In this document: one piece after another, positions 42,123-57,100 of the stretch
Layout of the letters: every line of letters starts with the position of its first letter
Position numbering within the stretch: position 1 is the first letter of the stretch
NCBI RefSeq assembly: GCF_000004195.4
Contig: NC_030681.2
Location: 141,790,006 to 141,854,005, forward strand
DNA: 64,000 bases
Reading direction: 5' to 3'
Origin: Xenopus tropicalis
Taxonomy: Eukaryota > Chordata > Amphibia > Anura > Pipidae
The notes under the pieces: model-generated
What the model was told of the DNA's origin: nothing
The model's input: only the letters and a program-made list of their open reading frames with translations
Database searches by the model: none
Position numbers and translations under genes: made by a program

Positions 42123-45100
42123 CTGCAGAGATAGGATACGTAATATTACAGGGCTGGAAGTACGAACACATACAATCGATCACAAAGGGCTTTTTGGAAA
42201 AATTATATATATTTATATATTCCTGATTTCTTATTCTTTTGCATGTTTGTCACACAAAATGTTTCTAATCATCAAACACATTTAACTATTAGTCAAAGAT
42301 AACACAAGTAAACACAAAATGCAGTTTTTAAATGAGGGTTTTTATTATTTAGGGAGAAAAAAAATCCAAACCTACATGGCCCTGTGTGAAAAAGTAATTG
42401 CCCCTGAACCTAATAACTGGTTGGGCCACCCTTAGCAGCAATAACTGCAATCAAGCGTTTGCGATAACTTGCAACGAGTCTTTTACAGCGCTCTGGAGGA
42501 ATTTTGGCCCACTCATCTTTGCAGAATTGTTGTAATTCAGCTTTATTTGAGGGTTTTCTAGCATGAACCGCCTTTTTAAGGTCACGCCACAACATCTCAA
42601 TAGGATTCAGGTCAGGACTTTGACTAGGCCACTCCAAAGTCTTCATTTTGTTTTTCTTCAGCCATTCAGAGGTGGATTTGCTGGTGTGTTTTGGGTCATT
42701 GTCCTGCTGCAGCACCCAAGATCGCTTCAGCTTGAGTTGATGAACAGATGGCCGGACATTCTCCTTCAGGATTTTTTGGTAGACAGTAGAATTCATGGTT
42801 CCATCTATCACAGCAAGCCTTCCAGGTCCTGAAGCAGCAAAACAACCCCAGACCATCACACTACCACCACCATATTTTACTGTTGGTATGATGTTCTTTT
42901 TCTGAAATGCTGTGTTACTTTTACGCCAGATGTAACGGGACACGCACCTTCCAAAAGTTCAACTTTTGTCTCGTCGGTCCACAAGGTATTTTCCCAAAAG
43001 TCTTGGCAATCATTGAGATGTTTTTTAGCAAAATTGAGACGAGCCATAATGTTCTATTTGCTTAAAAGTGGTTTGCGCCTTGGAAATCTGCCATGCAGGC
43101 CGTTTTTGCCCAGTCTCTTTCTTATGGTGGAGTTGTGAACACTGACCTTAATTAAGGCAAGTGAGGCCTGCAGTTCTTTAGATGTTGTCCTGGGGTCTTT
43201 TGTGGCCTCTCGGATGAGTTGTCTCTGCGCTCTTGGGGTAATTTTGGTCGGCCGGCCACTCCTGGGAAGGTTCACCACTGTTCCATGTTTTTGCCATGTG
43301 GATAATGGCTCTCACTGTGGTTCGCTGGAGTCCCATAGCTTTAGAAATGGCTTTATAACCTTTACCAGACTGATAGATCTCAATTACTTTTGTTCTCATT
43401 TGTTCCTGAATTTCTTTGGATCTTGGCATGATGTCTAGCTTTTGAGGTGCTTTTGGTCTACTTCTCTGTGTCAGGTAGCTCCTATTTAAGTGATTTCTCA
43501 GGTGTGGCAGTAATCAGGCCTGGGGGTGACTACAGAAATTGAACTCAGGTGTGATAAACCACAGTTAAGTTATTTTTTAACAAGGAGGGCAATCACTTTT
43601 TCACACAGGGCCATGTTTTTTTTTCTCCCTTAATAACGTAAACCTTCATTTAAAAACTGCATTTTGTGTTCAATTATGTTATCTTTGACTAATAGTTAAT
43701 GGTTTTTGATGATCAGAAACATTTTGTGTGACAAACATGCAAAAGAATAAGAAATCAGAAAGGGGGCAAATAGTTTTTCACACCACTGTATATAGTTGGC
43801 AGGAATGCTGGCAGATTGCTGACTGATGTTTAATACATTTTGGTACAATCCTAAATTCTCTGATACCATAGTCACTTTTTGGCCAGTGGGGGCTGTTTGG
43901 GTCCTTGTGTAATCAGTTTGCATACTGCACATTTGCCAGAAGAGAGGACTCTTGCACCAATTGTGGGGCACAGAAGGAATTTTGCATGAAAAAACATAAT
44001 TTTGTATTATGACCAACCCCCTTTCTGTGCACATACTTTGTAGTGCTCACAAAGTATCATTTTTGAGCACAGTCAAAAAAAATAAATAAATTAGAGGGAA
44101 CACTGTTAAAGTGGGAAGACTATAAGTCAGGGTAAACAGGACTGGATGGGCTGTGGGTGGGACTCCCTGGATCAGGGTGACGTGGCCTTGGGTTTCTAAC
44201 CCCTGATCCCTGGCCACCAGTTTCCATTGTTAAATACAAGTTCAGATTAAAGTGGACCTGTTACCCAGGCATAAAAAGCTGTATAATAAAAGCCCATTTC
44301 AAATTAAATATGACCCCCAAACTCATTTTTTATTAACACATCAGTACCCATTATAAAAGCATTTAAAAATCCCAACTGTCAATCATATATTGCCTGCCCC
44401 GCCTCTATGCCTTAGGAATAAAGGTGGGGCTGAGAGTTACTTTCACTTTCAATTCAGAACTTCTTAGATGCTGCTGCTCTCCTCACATCCCCCCTCCCTC
44501 CTCACCATCTAATTGTGTAACCAGTGCATGGATATGGGTATTAGGCCCCCCCATACTGGCACAGAAAATAGATTTTGGCAGGATGCAAAGCTTCCCTTAA
44601 TAACAGTGTCCACAAAATGGCCCCTGCCTGCTTGCTGCAACTGTGAATTCCAAAGGCTGAAGAAATTAAGATTAAACTAATTTTTATGGTGTAAGTGAAG
44701 TTTATTTTGCTTGACAAACACAATTGAAAACAATCTGGAATTATTTCTTAGGGTTACAGATACCCTTTAAAGGAGGGGACGAGACCCAGAAGGAAAAGGA
44801 GCAATTTTTATAATGTCCACATCAGGTTAACACATCAACAATGCACTAAGCAGCCATGGTAAAGTGGGATGGTGAGAGATGATGCTCACTTACCTCATAT
44901 TCTGTGGCGTTAGTAAAATAAACTGCCGAAACCTCTGTGAATCTGCTACTTTCAGCATCATATCCATTGATATCCTTCTGTTTACCATGTCCTGGACAAA
45001 ATGAGAGGATGTAAGCAAATATTCATATATATGCATAGCCAATTCCCTAGGGTTGGCCAAATGATCAGTAAGTCCTGGGCAATTACCTACAGGTGGGACT

Positions 45101-48100
45101 GTAGATTTTCTACTCTTGATTGTTAGGGTGTAATTAGATAAAAAAATTGTTCAGCATATGCTAATGAAGGGACCAATAGGGTTAATATGCCCCTATGTCT
45201 TTAAGCCCTACGATTTCCTATATCATGCTGTTACTGGGCATGTATCTAGTGTTCCATTAGCATATGTGCCTTATTGGTTAACAGGGAGACTACTCCCTTG
45301 GTACTACACTGAGCCTGGGATCAACAGGGCCCCAGTAAAGCTTCTACCCTAGAGTCTGCATCTAGCTCTAGTGAAGTCGGGGAACAGGGACCCCGTGAAT
45401 GAGGAGTAGTAAGAGGATAATTTGTAAGAGCACTTTCTAGGAAAGTGAGATTAGTTAGAAAGAGCAGTTTCTGGCTCCAACCAGGAGAGATTAGCTGGAA
45501 GTACTCTTCCCTACAGGCATTGTTGGCTTAGTGCAGGACCACAGTTAAGAAGCAGGTATCAGGTCAGTTCCTATCCCTAAACCGGTGGACACCATACGTT
45601 TCTAATTGTTGTGCAATTGCCTGATATCTCCTCTGTGTGACACCCTGTGGATCATTGTCTTTGACAATAAACAAGTTACATTCTGGTTTACCATAAAAAA
45701 AACCTTCTGGCGCCCATTCTTTTGTTTGCTTGCACACAGCTTAAGTGAGTTGTAGTAGCTCTACACCCCAAGGATATTTCCACATAGCGAAAGCCCATCT
45801 GGCATGTAGAGTACTTAGTGCCTCATGCTCTAAAGCCTATCTAGCTGGTATTTCTTGTTGTTACAGTCAAATAGGGGTTACACTAAGAATCCAGCTTAGA
45901 AAATATGACTGGGATATTCCAAGTAATGATTTGGGATAACAAGTGCTCCACTTGTAAACTTGTCCCTAGGGAACAAGCATCCAGCATTTGCCTGTAAATA
46001 GCTTAGGGTAAGTGCTGAATAAGCAAGGATTATGTTACAAAACATCCGCAATTAATATATTCATCTCACCATGTAGACATCAAACTCATCCAAGCACCTG
46101 AATGGTGACTCTGCTATAGACCAGAGAGAGAGGATAAAGCACACATTGGAGAATGATCGCTCTCCACCAGACAGAGATCTCATATCACTCAGTTCTGCCT
46201 TGTTCCCTTCTCCTGGTTGGACCTGGAATAAGAACATCTGGAGTTAGTTTATATCAGAGTACAAAATCACACAGTAATTAATACTCTATGTAGGCCCAAT
46301 ATCAAAAGATCTATAAACTTGTGCTGTATGCTAGACTACAGATTTACTGTAATTGGGGCTGATGTACTACTGTATGTATGATAAGCTAAACACGTGTTAG
46401 CAGGTTTTTAATTTTACAGGATACTAAAAAGGAAAAGCAACCACACTTTGGAATGTATTATGATGTATGGATCATAACATTCCAAAAAGGTTAGTAACAC
46501 TGAGAGCTGTGAAACTGTGGAATTCTCTCCCTGAAGTGATTGCACTGGCCAGAGATGGGCCTACTGGCAGATACATTAGATGCCTTCAGGAAGAAGGGGT
46601 TGGATAGCTTTTTAGGAGAATGGTGAAACCAGCAAATCAAATCCATACACAGCTGATAATCCATTGATAATCAATAGTTAGTCAGTAAAATATCCCTTTA
46701 AAGGACCAGTTGAGAAGAAAAAAAAAACTACAGCGTTATGATATGTAGCTTACGGGACAGAGTTATAAATGACTTATCCCTCCTAATTATTAGACACAGT
46801 TCAATGCACAGATTCTTTCTTATAGACTTACAGTTATTGACAGAGTCTCATTCTTATGGTCAAAGTTGATCTTGCCAGAGTGTTTCCTCTGTGACAGCAA
46901 TGAGTTAAAGAAACACTTGCACCGGAGAGTCAGGCTCCTTAAATTCATAGAGGTACAAACAAAGCACAGGTCAATACTTTTAAAATGTTAAGTAATTTCA
47001 TATCATATCTAAGGAAACCAACCATGTCCCATAGTGCTCTCTGTTTTGGAAATGTGTTTGTGTTGGATGAGAGGAGGGTTCATTTAATTTCATATCAGGA
47101 TCTTTTTTCTCCTGAGCTCATAAAAAATATTGAAAATGTAATGGAGAATTTGAGTTTAATAACTTTATTTGTAATCCCCTTTACATAGATTGTACTGGGT
47201 ACATCAATTAAATGGAAATCTCACTGTGGATAAAGTAAGGTGATGAAATAATTTGATGTTTTCTGGTGTTTTATGAAAGCTACAAGGTAGGCTTGCCATA
47301 TGTTTAGGCTCTCAGAGTAGCCTACAGGCTTTAATTCATAAAACAAAGGTCCTGGGCCAGTGGCATAACTAGATATTACTGGGCCTCAAAGCAAATTAAT
47401 TTTCAGGCCTCCCAAATGTCTGAAGGTTGACCTGTTTTACCAATATTACTTCTGGGCCCCCCAGCAGCTGCAGGGTCTGCTTCCTCTGTAGTTATACCCC
47501 TCTCCTGGGCAGGGTGTCTGTTTTTCCCTTTCTCCCACTATCTGAATAAAGGACTTTACTTTAGATGAATATACAGGAAAATGGGAAGGATCATCGGTTT
47601 GTTCTGATAGGTCCCCATGTACAGGCGGAGTTAGCTTGCTTAGGTTGTGATTGGCTTAGAGTATGCAAGAAAAGAGTTTGCGGGCGAATCCAGGACTTAA
47701 AAGAAGGACAATAAAAATGCCTGCACAAGTAGTCTTACAATGTAGGTGGCCACTGATGCAGCCCATGGGATCCTACCTTCACCTCTACAGGAACCTGTTA
47801 AACCTCACCACCCAAACAAAGCTAACTGCAAGTGTTCATAGTGTCAAGTTGTTTTTTTTGCCATGGTGCATTTAGCATTGTGCATTGTTTAGGAATGTTT
47901 GTCGGTAGACATTATGGGGCCGATTCACTAAAGTGCGATAAAACGTGCGCTATTTATAGCGTGCGGTAAAAATTTTATCGCGTCTTAATTTTCGCGACTT
48001 TTCTCATAATTCACTATAAGCATACTTGCGCTATTTTACGCACGATATTGCATGCGTTATTTAACTCGCAAAGACTATTTCAAAGCGGTATCTGCCGGTA

Positions 48101-51100
48101 CATGCGCTAAATAACGCACGCGTTTAGTCGCCGCATATATATAGTAGCATATAAATAGTGCATATAAATTGTCGCCACATATAAATGGTAGCATATAAAT
48201 AGTAGATGCTTATAAATAGTAGCCGCTAGTGATGAGGAAATTTTTTTAAACTTCCACGAAACGGCAAAAATGTTGTGCGGGCAAAAAAATTGTTGCCGCA
48301 ACTATTATTTTTTTACGCCTGTGTCAATTTTTGGATGTGCAGTGAATTTTTGCATGGCAAATTTTTTCATGCGTTTTGCCATTGGCAGATTGTTTTGCGA
48401 AATGCATGAAAAAATGCGCCGCAGAAAAATTTGCCGCACGTACAAAAATTTGCTGCGAATCCATGCCTGGCGAAACATTTCATCACTTGTAGCCGCATAT
48501 AAATAGTCGTGCAAATGAAGGCACGCCATGTTAGCCATACACGCCAATACTTGCGGAAAATTACTGTATTAAAAATGACCATTTCCCTGCAAACTGGCGG
48601 CTGCGTCACTCTAGGGGAAACACAGACTTGAATAAATAACACTGTAAGTCCATATTTTATTGGCAAAAGCTCATTTACTGTACTTTTCTATAATTATCGC
48701 CTGCCTGAAGCACTCTTACCTTCCACTTTGTGCCTGTATGTTACCCAACCACTTAGATTGTAAGCTTAACGGGGCAGGGACCTCCTTCCTACTGTGTCTC
48801 ATACCCCATGGCACTTATTCCCTGTGCATTTATATATATTTATTGTATTTATTTATTATAACGTGACCTCCCTGTGTGTAATTTTGTATGATTGTACAGC
48901 GCTGCGTACCCTTGTGGCACTTTATAAATAAAGTTATACATACATACATACATACATTATTGTGTTATAAACCATAGTGTGTGGATGTTTATTTCCTAAA
49001 TAAACTACTGCCATTCTAAAACTAAAAGTGCCCTTAGCACTACAATAAGGGGGCAATTTAGCAAAATTCAAGTTTGCATTTTTTTTTTCAAGAGAAAAAT
49101 GTGGTAAAAAACATGAGGGGGTTAACTTCTCCTTGAAAATGAGTCAAGGACAGGCTGTTACTGACTATTCTATTCCTCTACTATTTTAAGCCTCCATACG
49201 TATACTGTATTTTTTGGACAAAAAAAGTTACCGTACATACTCGAGTATAAGCCGATCCGAATATAAGCCAAGGTACCTAATTTTACCTAAGAAAAACTGG
49301 AAAAACATATTGACTCGAGTATAAGCCTAGGGTGGGAAATGCAACCGCTACTGCTAAGTTTCAATAATCAAATAATTAATAAAGGACACTTAGGGGCACA
49401 TTTACTAATCCACGAACGTCCGAAAAGTATCCAAATGCGTTTTATTCGTAATGATCGGTATTTTGCGTTTTTTTCGTAAATTGGCGCAACTTTTTTGCAA
49501 ATTGTCGTGACTTTTTCATAGCATTATGACTTGCGCAAATTGTCACAACTTTTTCGTAGCCGTCACGCTGAGTCTGAAAGTTTCGGATTCATTCAAGCTT
49601 CAGTATCGTGACTTTCCTTGGGCCAGGTTGGAGCTGCAGAGTGCCATTGAGCCCTATGGGAGACTTTCCTTGGCCGGGTTGGAGCTGCAGAGTGCCATTG
49701 AGCCCTATGGGAGGCTTTCCTTGGGCCGGGTTGGAGCTGCAGAGTGCCAATGAGCCCTATGGGAGGCTTTCCTTGGGCCAGGTTGGAGCTGCAGGGTGCC
49801 ATTGAGCCCTATGGGAGACTTTCCTTGGGCCGGGTTGGAGCTGCAGAGTGCCATTGAGCCCTATGGGAGACTTTCCTTGGGCCGGGTTGGAGCTGCAGAG
49901 TGCCATTGAGCCCTATGGGAGGCTTTCCTTGGGCCAGGTTGGAGCTGCAGAGTGCCATTGAGCCCTATGGGAGACTTTCCTTGGGCCGGGTTGGAGCTGC
50001 AGAGTGCCATTGAGCCCTATGGGAGACTTTCCTTGGGCCGGGTTGGAGCTGCAGAGTGCCATTGAGCCCTATGGGAGACTTTCCTTGGGCCGGGTTGGAG
50101 CTGCAGAGTGCCATTGAGCCCTATGGGAAACTTTCCTTGGGCCAGGTTGGAGCCCTATGGGAGGCTATGGGAGGCTTCCAAAATCATGCAAAGTCTGAAA
50201 GGTTTGCCCGCCGTTTACGAGCGCTCAATATGAAAAAGTTGCGGCACTATACGAGCAAATCGTAACGGCTACGACAATTCGCGCAAGTCATAACGGCTAT
50301 GAAAAAGTCGCGACAATTTACGAAAATTTTGTAACGCCGGTGAAAAAATCGCAAAAAATATGAAAATGTCGCAAAATGTTTGTTTCCAAAACAAATTTTT
50401 CCCATTCAGATTCGTGGATTATTAAATGTGCCCCTTAGAGTGACCCCCTGTGAACTCTTCCTAAACATATAATGTTGACAGCTGCACATTAGGGAAAGGT
50501 ATATGGAGGACCCCTTGACCCTCCTGCCTTAAAGCTGCCATACTAAGTATCAAGATAAGAATGCTAATATGAAGATACTTTAACATTTAGTTTAAAATAA
50601 TTAATTATAGTCCCACTTTTGTCCAGTTGTTCTTTTGCACCTACAGTAACTGCCTCCTTCTATTTATCTTTTTGTACCTTATTATGCAGTTCCCACTTCA
50701 CTCCATATTCACTGGGCACATCTTAGAGGTTTCTGTGCAACTGCACTCCATATTCACTGGGCACATCCTAGAGGTTTCTGTGCAACTGCACTCCATATTC
50801 ACTGGGCGCACATTCACTGGGCACATCCTAGAGGTTTCTGTGCAACTGCACTCCATATTCACAGGGTGCACATTCACTGGGCACATCCTAGAGGTTTCTG
50901 TGCAACTGCACTCCATATTCACAGGGTGCACATTCACTGGGTGCTGCCTGGAGGTTTCTGTGCAACTGCGGATGCGCCCGTGGACACGCACGGGGGGATG
51001 CGCAACGAATGTCAGCACAGCGTAGCATATACGGACTCGAGTATAAGCCGAGGTTGAAGCCGAGATTTATAAAGTGCCAAACCAGGAAACAGATGCTATT

Positions 51101-54100
51101 TACTCCTAAGGGGTTGGGGGGTGGATGTGTGGCCATTGGGGTTCATAAAAAGCTTGGGCAAGTCTGCGCCATTGCAGTAACCCACATCAAGCAGACATTT
51201 ACTACCAGTTTCTAAAGTGCAGCAGATTGATCAAAGTGAGTTAGAAGTTGGTTCACTTTCAGGCAAAGGCATGGGAAGATTTCTATCTGGCTCATAATGG
51301 CCAAATTGGCTCACCCCCATTTGTACTCAGTTTTAGCTGATGGGATAAAGGAAGCAATAGCTTTATCTATGGATACTGGGAAAGGCAGGCATGTTGGCTT
51401 AAAAAGGCCATACACCAGCTGACCTGGGGCCTAAATAGAAAAATATTTTCTAAATTGGCAGTCCACAGGGATGGCCACACACCTTTGTTCTGATGGTTTA
51501 GGCACACTCAAAGTTCCCCATATGCCACTGAACACTGGCTGACTGCATCACAGCATCAACAGTCTAATAATTAATTCTCTACAGAAAATAATGGGGCCAC
51601 AATTCATTCCTACACCATTTCTGTTGCAAACATTCTGTGTCCAGGCTAAATGCAATGTAATTTTATTATCTATGTGGAGTACAATCTATTTCTATTTGTA
51701 TCTGTATAAACAATTATTTCCTCAAACTATTCTAAACATGAAGACATTTTTATGCTAAACATCTCAAGGCATTCTTATTTATTCTATATTTTGGTACCAA
51801 CACTTGCCTCTGCTGTACAGTTTGTCTAGAAACAATAAAAGGCTTAATGGATAAGTAAACCTTAAAAAAAATGTTTTTAATGGTATATTTATACTTTAAT
51901 ACTATTAAATCAAACTAAACTGAAAAAGGGAAAAATATCTAAATAAAATTTCTTACCTCTGAAACTTTTGAAAACACTCGTGTCTTTGTTCCATAATTGT
52001 ATCTAGCAATGTAATAAACCTATTCAGGTGCTTAATTTTTCTTTCCGCATCTTGATACCTTTCTTTTGCTTCATAGTATTGCCTTTGTAGGAAAAACAAA
52101 ACACAATACAATAGAATTACTGTACAAATCTCAAGAAATGTAAAAGCAACTGCAGGACATAAAAACATTATGAATAAAGCAAAGCAAAGCTTTCCCTGGC
52201 AGACATATTTAAATGACTTTCTAGATTCTAAAGGAAATATATTATATTAAACGGGACCTGTCAACCTCACCTCAAATCTTTGATCTGGCAGTAAGGCCTG
52301 TATGGAAAAATAATCCTCCACTACACATAAACAATCTCCCCATTTCTTATTACAGTAGTTTGGAAGCCATTGTTCTTTATATTAATGCCCTGTCAATCAA
52401 AGTCCAGCACCTCTGCCCTAATGTCTAAGGTGTACAAATGTTGCCCAGCACTCAGCATCACTGCTCTTCTGTTCTCCCCTCCCTAATCCACTGGAAGAAT
52501 TTTACGTAGTTTTTCTGAGATTCTTTTTTTCTGATTATTCTTAGTGGATCAAGTTACCAAAAGGCACATGAAATATTTAAAATCTTTGGTTTAGTAAATT
52601 TATGAGTGGCACATTGTTTTACCTGTTATTGACACGCATTAGTTAAAGGGGACCTGTCACCCAGACATAAAAAGCTGTATAATAAAATTAAACATTAAAC
52701 CCAAATCCATTTTTATATTAACACATCCAAACCCATTATAAAAATCCCAGCTGTCAATCATATATTGCCTGCCCCGCCTCTATAGACAATAACTTTAGTT
52801 TTCCATTCAGCACTACCTAGATGTCACTGCGCATCTCACTTTCCCCCTCCCTCCTCATCATGTCATTTTGTAGCCAGTGCATGGGCCTGGGCATCTGGTC
52901 CCCCATTCTGCACAGAAACAAGATTTTGGCATGATACAAAGCTTGCCTTCATAACAGTGTCCACAAAATGGTGCCTGCCTGCTTGCTTTGAGTAATTCCA
53001 AGACGGAAGGAAACAAAGATTTATATTATTTATATAGTGTAAGTAAAGTTTATTTTGCTCAACTAACAATATAGAAAATAATTTGGAGTTATTTCTTAGG
53101 GTGACAGAAGAACTCACTGGGAAGGCACTATGTTTAGGTGGCCAATGCCATAGCCTGGTTACGGTGTGAAGCACTATGCTATGATTGAAAAAGTGGTAGA
53201 TTTTAATGTCCAGGTAACTCGGTGCTCAGTGCTTTTGAGAACAGAATTTTAAGTGAAAATTTTAAGGTGCATATCATTGACATGAAATATGAAAATTGGT
53301 GGAAAAAGATTAAAAAACACAAGTGGATAAAGGGTCACAATACCATAAATGGGCCCATTTACCTCTTTCAGAAGCACGAGGTCCCGGTCAGAGCTCACAC
53401 TTCTGCCTATAACAGCCACCTTTCACTTCGGGGGGGCCCTCTGCTACTCGGATGCTGCCAGGTATTAAAGCAAAAGAACCGAGGCAGAATTTCTGGGCAA
53501 GCAAGGGAACCGGTGCGTGTTGCAGGAGGAACGCAAAAGAGCAGAGCATAGTTGAGTAAACAGGCCAAAGTGGATAAGCAAACTTTTAGCTCTGCACAGA
53601 ATCGGAATCTAGAAGTGTGATCAGTAACAGGCAATAGGTCGGTACAGACAGCGAAACAGCAAAGGTCGAAGAACAGGCAATGGGCAGGAACACAAGATCC
53701 GACAGGAAGTTCACCCAGGAACTATACAGGATAGACCATTGTTGGGAAAATGAAAATAGCACGTCATCACGCAGTGCGTCAAAACCCATGTCAAAATCTG
53801 CTGCACGTGTCAGGAACCACAAGGTGCGCACAGTGGCACCCACTGCCTCACCATAGCACATGACATTTTAAGTATAAAGAAGCCCAACAAGCCCCTGACA
53901 CTCCCAATACATAGAGGCTTATTTATGAATTTGTGAATTTCTAATTTTTTTTAGAATGAAAAACTTGAAATTCTACCTCGAATGTTTACTTTGAGATTTG
54001 TAAATAAAAAAACTCAATCTAATTAAACAGTTAAAAAAATCAAATCTGTATTCTAATCATAGTCAATGGGTCTGCAAACTCTACAGCGGCGGTTTAGCAG

Positions 54101-57100
54101 TAGTGGAGCTCTTACTTATATTGTTTATACCTGCAATTTAGGTTTCTGGAGGTTTTTTTGTTTTGTTTTTTTTTTAATCATGGGAGGTGACAGGTCCCCT
54201 TTAATAAGTGAATTCATTCGATTAAAGATCCAAAAGAGCTTTATTTTCAATACAACCAAATACCAGTTACAGCGCATTGAGTTTCACCCAGGACCCCGAA
54301 GGTACATTTAAAAACTAAAACAAAAATTACACATAATTAAATACAACAATCTAAAGCAGTGATCCCCAACCAGTGGCTCAGGAGTGACATGTTGCTCACC
54401 AACCCCTTGGATGTTGCTCCCGGTGGCCTCAAAGTAGGTGCCCATTTTCAAATCTCTGGCTTTTTTCAAAGTTAGTAAAAGATTATTACCGGTTGAATAC
54501 AGTAGAGGGTTAATAATATATATTATGAAGGTCTTGGGTATTGCTTGCTTAAAATGATAGCCCAGTAGCTTTAAACAGATAATTGTATACAAGCTTGATG
54601 AAGGACCCTTTACATAATATCAGCTGTTTCAGAGTTGTAATAGAGAGCCCTATTGATTGAATAAAGGGGCCCAGGGTAGGGAACCCTTCCCAAAACGTTC
54701 CACAGTTACTTCATTGTCCTGTTATCTGTACAGCCTTGTCTATTGTTTAATATAGGCTTTAGAATGTCCCCTCTATCATTGTATATCAAGCGTCTCTGAT
54801 CGCTAAAGCTGCGTTAAAGCCTAAAATGCACACTTAGCTGTTCGCTGGTCGAGCAATGGGCAGGCAGCCAGAGAGTTGCAGATTTTAGTACCCGCTGGTG
54901 CGGGGGGTGCTGATTGCGCTGAGTGCGGTGGGTTAAATTCTGTGATGGCTGGGGTTTCCGCTGCTATGGTGCCTGGATGAAGCGGAAATCGTCTATGGAG
55001 CAGCCATGTTGGATGCTGCACACTAGCACCCCCGACAGATGGCAAATCTGTCATGTAGTTTACACGTCAGATTTTTCCCATTATAGTCCCATTATATTTT
55101 TACCTCTGCAACTACATCTATGCATACATGCGTTTTGTCAATCTGACACCATCCGACAAAAGCTTCCGTGGAGTTCAGCCCTAACTTTACCGTGCTAAAT
55201 ATCTCCCCAATGGAACATCTATGAACAGTAGGAGGTGAATAGATCATTTTTAAAAGGGGTTTTAGAACTGTATAGGCATCTGCATGGTTTAGCTGAATAC
55301 AATCTGGTTAAACCAGGGGCAAGAATATTAACTAGCAATACCTCCCAGCATGCTCAGCTGCAGAGTCAGAACAGTTTGGACATACTCATAATCTGTTTAG
55401 ATCAAGTTATTTTTCTGGTGCTCACCTGTCTGATCTGCTTTGATTATTCCATCTCTTGGGTGGCCCATGCCCCAAGCTGCCTTGCACTCCTTTAGTGCAA
55501 CAGGGTGCAAATATGCTTATTATTCAGAATATTAAATCTTTCATTTGTCTTGTAGATGTAATATTACAGAGAACTTGTACTAAGCATGACATTTGTGCTA
55601 AAGGCAATAATAAATAACAAAGGAGATTTGCCTACATTATTATTTCCTCTCTGTTTCCGTGGAGAACTTCTTCAGAGTTTATTTTTTCCCTTAACCTGTT
55701 AATTTCGGTGTCTAAGCTTCTAGCAGTTCTACTGACTTCTATTCGCTCTGGGCAGATATATTTGGCCTGGGAGATTTTCACCTGAAACAACAAGTACTTG
55801 CATTATTGCTGTAACAGACATTAATGCCACAAGTAACATTATACTGACAGTACAACTATGCAATCTATTAACCTAGTCTTCCAGTCACAAAATCCCAGAT
55901 AGTTTTATTTTAACAAAAAAAAATTGTCTGATTTGCTTTTTCTGAAACAATAGAACACTGCCTTGTACTTAATGTTACCTGAGATTGGATAAATCTCTTT
56001 TTATCATTTTTTCTCTTTTAGCATTCAGCAAGTACAGGTCTGTATATAGCATATAGCCATCCTGAAAGCTGCCCTTTCTAATCTGCCTCTGGTCCAAGCA
56101 ACACAAAGCTACATTTGTAATGTTATTTTTTCATTTTGTTTATTGGTTTTGAGGAAAAAAGTCTGTGACCTCCTCTGGCTGCCAACCTTTAATAAAAGGG
56201 CATAGTTTGCCATGATTTTATAATTAACATTTTATTTTAGTATTCTCAGTGAAAGAGACCAGTAATACAACATAATCTAATGAGTCTAGTCTTATACGAA
56301 CTGTTCTAAGGCTTACACCATTAAAAATATTTTTATAGAAATCCTGTTAACAAATTTGTTTGCATCACAGGCAGAGATTACTAAGGAGGTGTATTTTATT
56401 CCCTATTAGAGACAGGAGCAGCACAGCAAGCAAGGTTCTGCTTAACAGTACTGCCTTCCCTCCTTCCATTGGTTGATTATGGAATACAGGGAAGATTTGC
56501 TAGTCTTTAAGTGCCTCTAACTCAATGCTAATCACAATCTCTGCTTATAAAACCTAAAACGTCCCCATTATACATTAAAATCAGTCTACTAGAGTAAGCA
56601 AAAGTGTGTAGTGGTGATATCACGGATCCCTAGTCTATAAAGCTTGATGAAGCTTTGAGAGTATTTCTAGTATCCAAAGCAGAGAGATGGCACTTAGGTT
56701 TCCCAACTGTGTTATACTAAGCAGGGCTTCCCACCTCCAACTCTTGTTCTTTCCCTGCTACTTCTTCCTTTCGCTTTTGGATGCGGTCTAAGTGCTTCTT
56801 CAGTTTGTCCACATAGTGCTTCTTATGGCGCTTACAGTTCTCCACTTCTTGGTCAATTCTGTGAAGGTCTTCCTGCATTAAGTGACAAAACTTTTTAATT
56901 ATTTACAAATGAGAACATAGGCTTACTCCATACAATGAAAAGGTGAAATAAACAACACAGCTTCTACACAGTTAATTGGGTAGATAGATGATAGATAGAT
57001 ACCTTTATTTTAAAAGTGAAATGCTCTCTTTAACAGCTTGCAGGGATAATGAACACTATAGCAGCCCCAGTCTTACACAGGCTAAGATATCTACCTCACA

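Noticed and set aside
47336..47540. CTGGGCCAGTGGCATAACTAG region considered as a hAT element
   Set aside because: It looks like a widespread repeat fragment, but no second terminus or target duplication could be found.
49526..50265. Repeated [19 protein letters not shown] open frames
   Set aside because: Translation of the 52-bp minisatellite.
55235..55495. 86-codon plus-strand open frame with a hydrophobic tail
   Set aside because: No homology recognised, no splice or promoter context, within an smc6 intron; likely chance.
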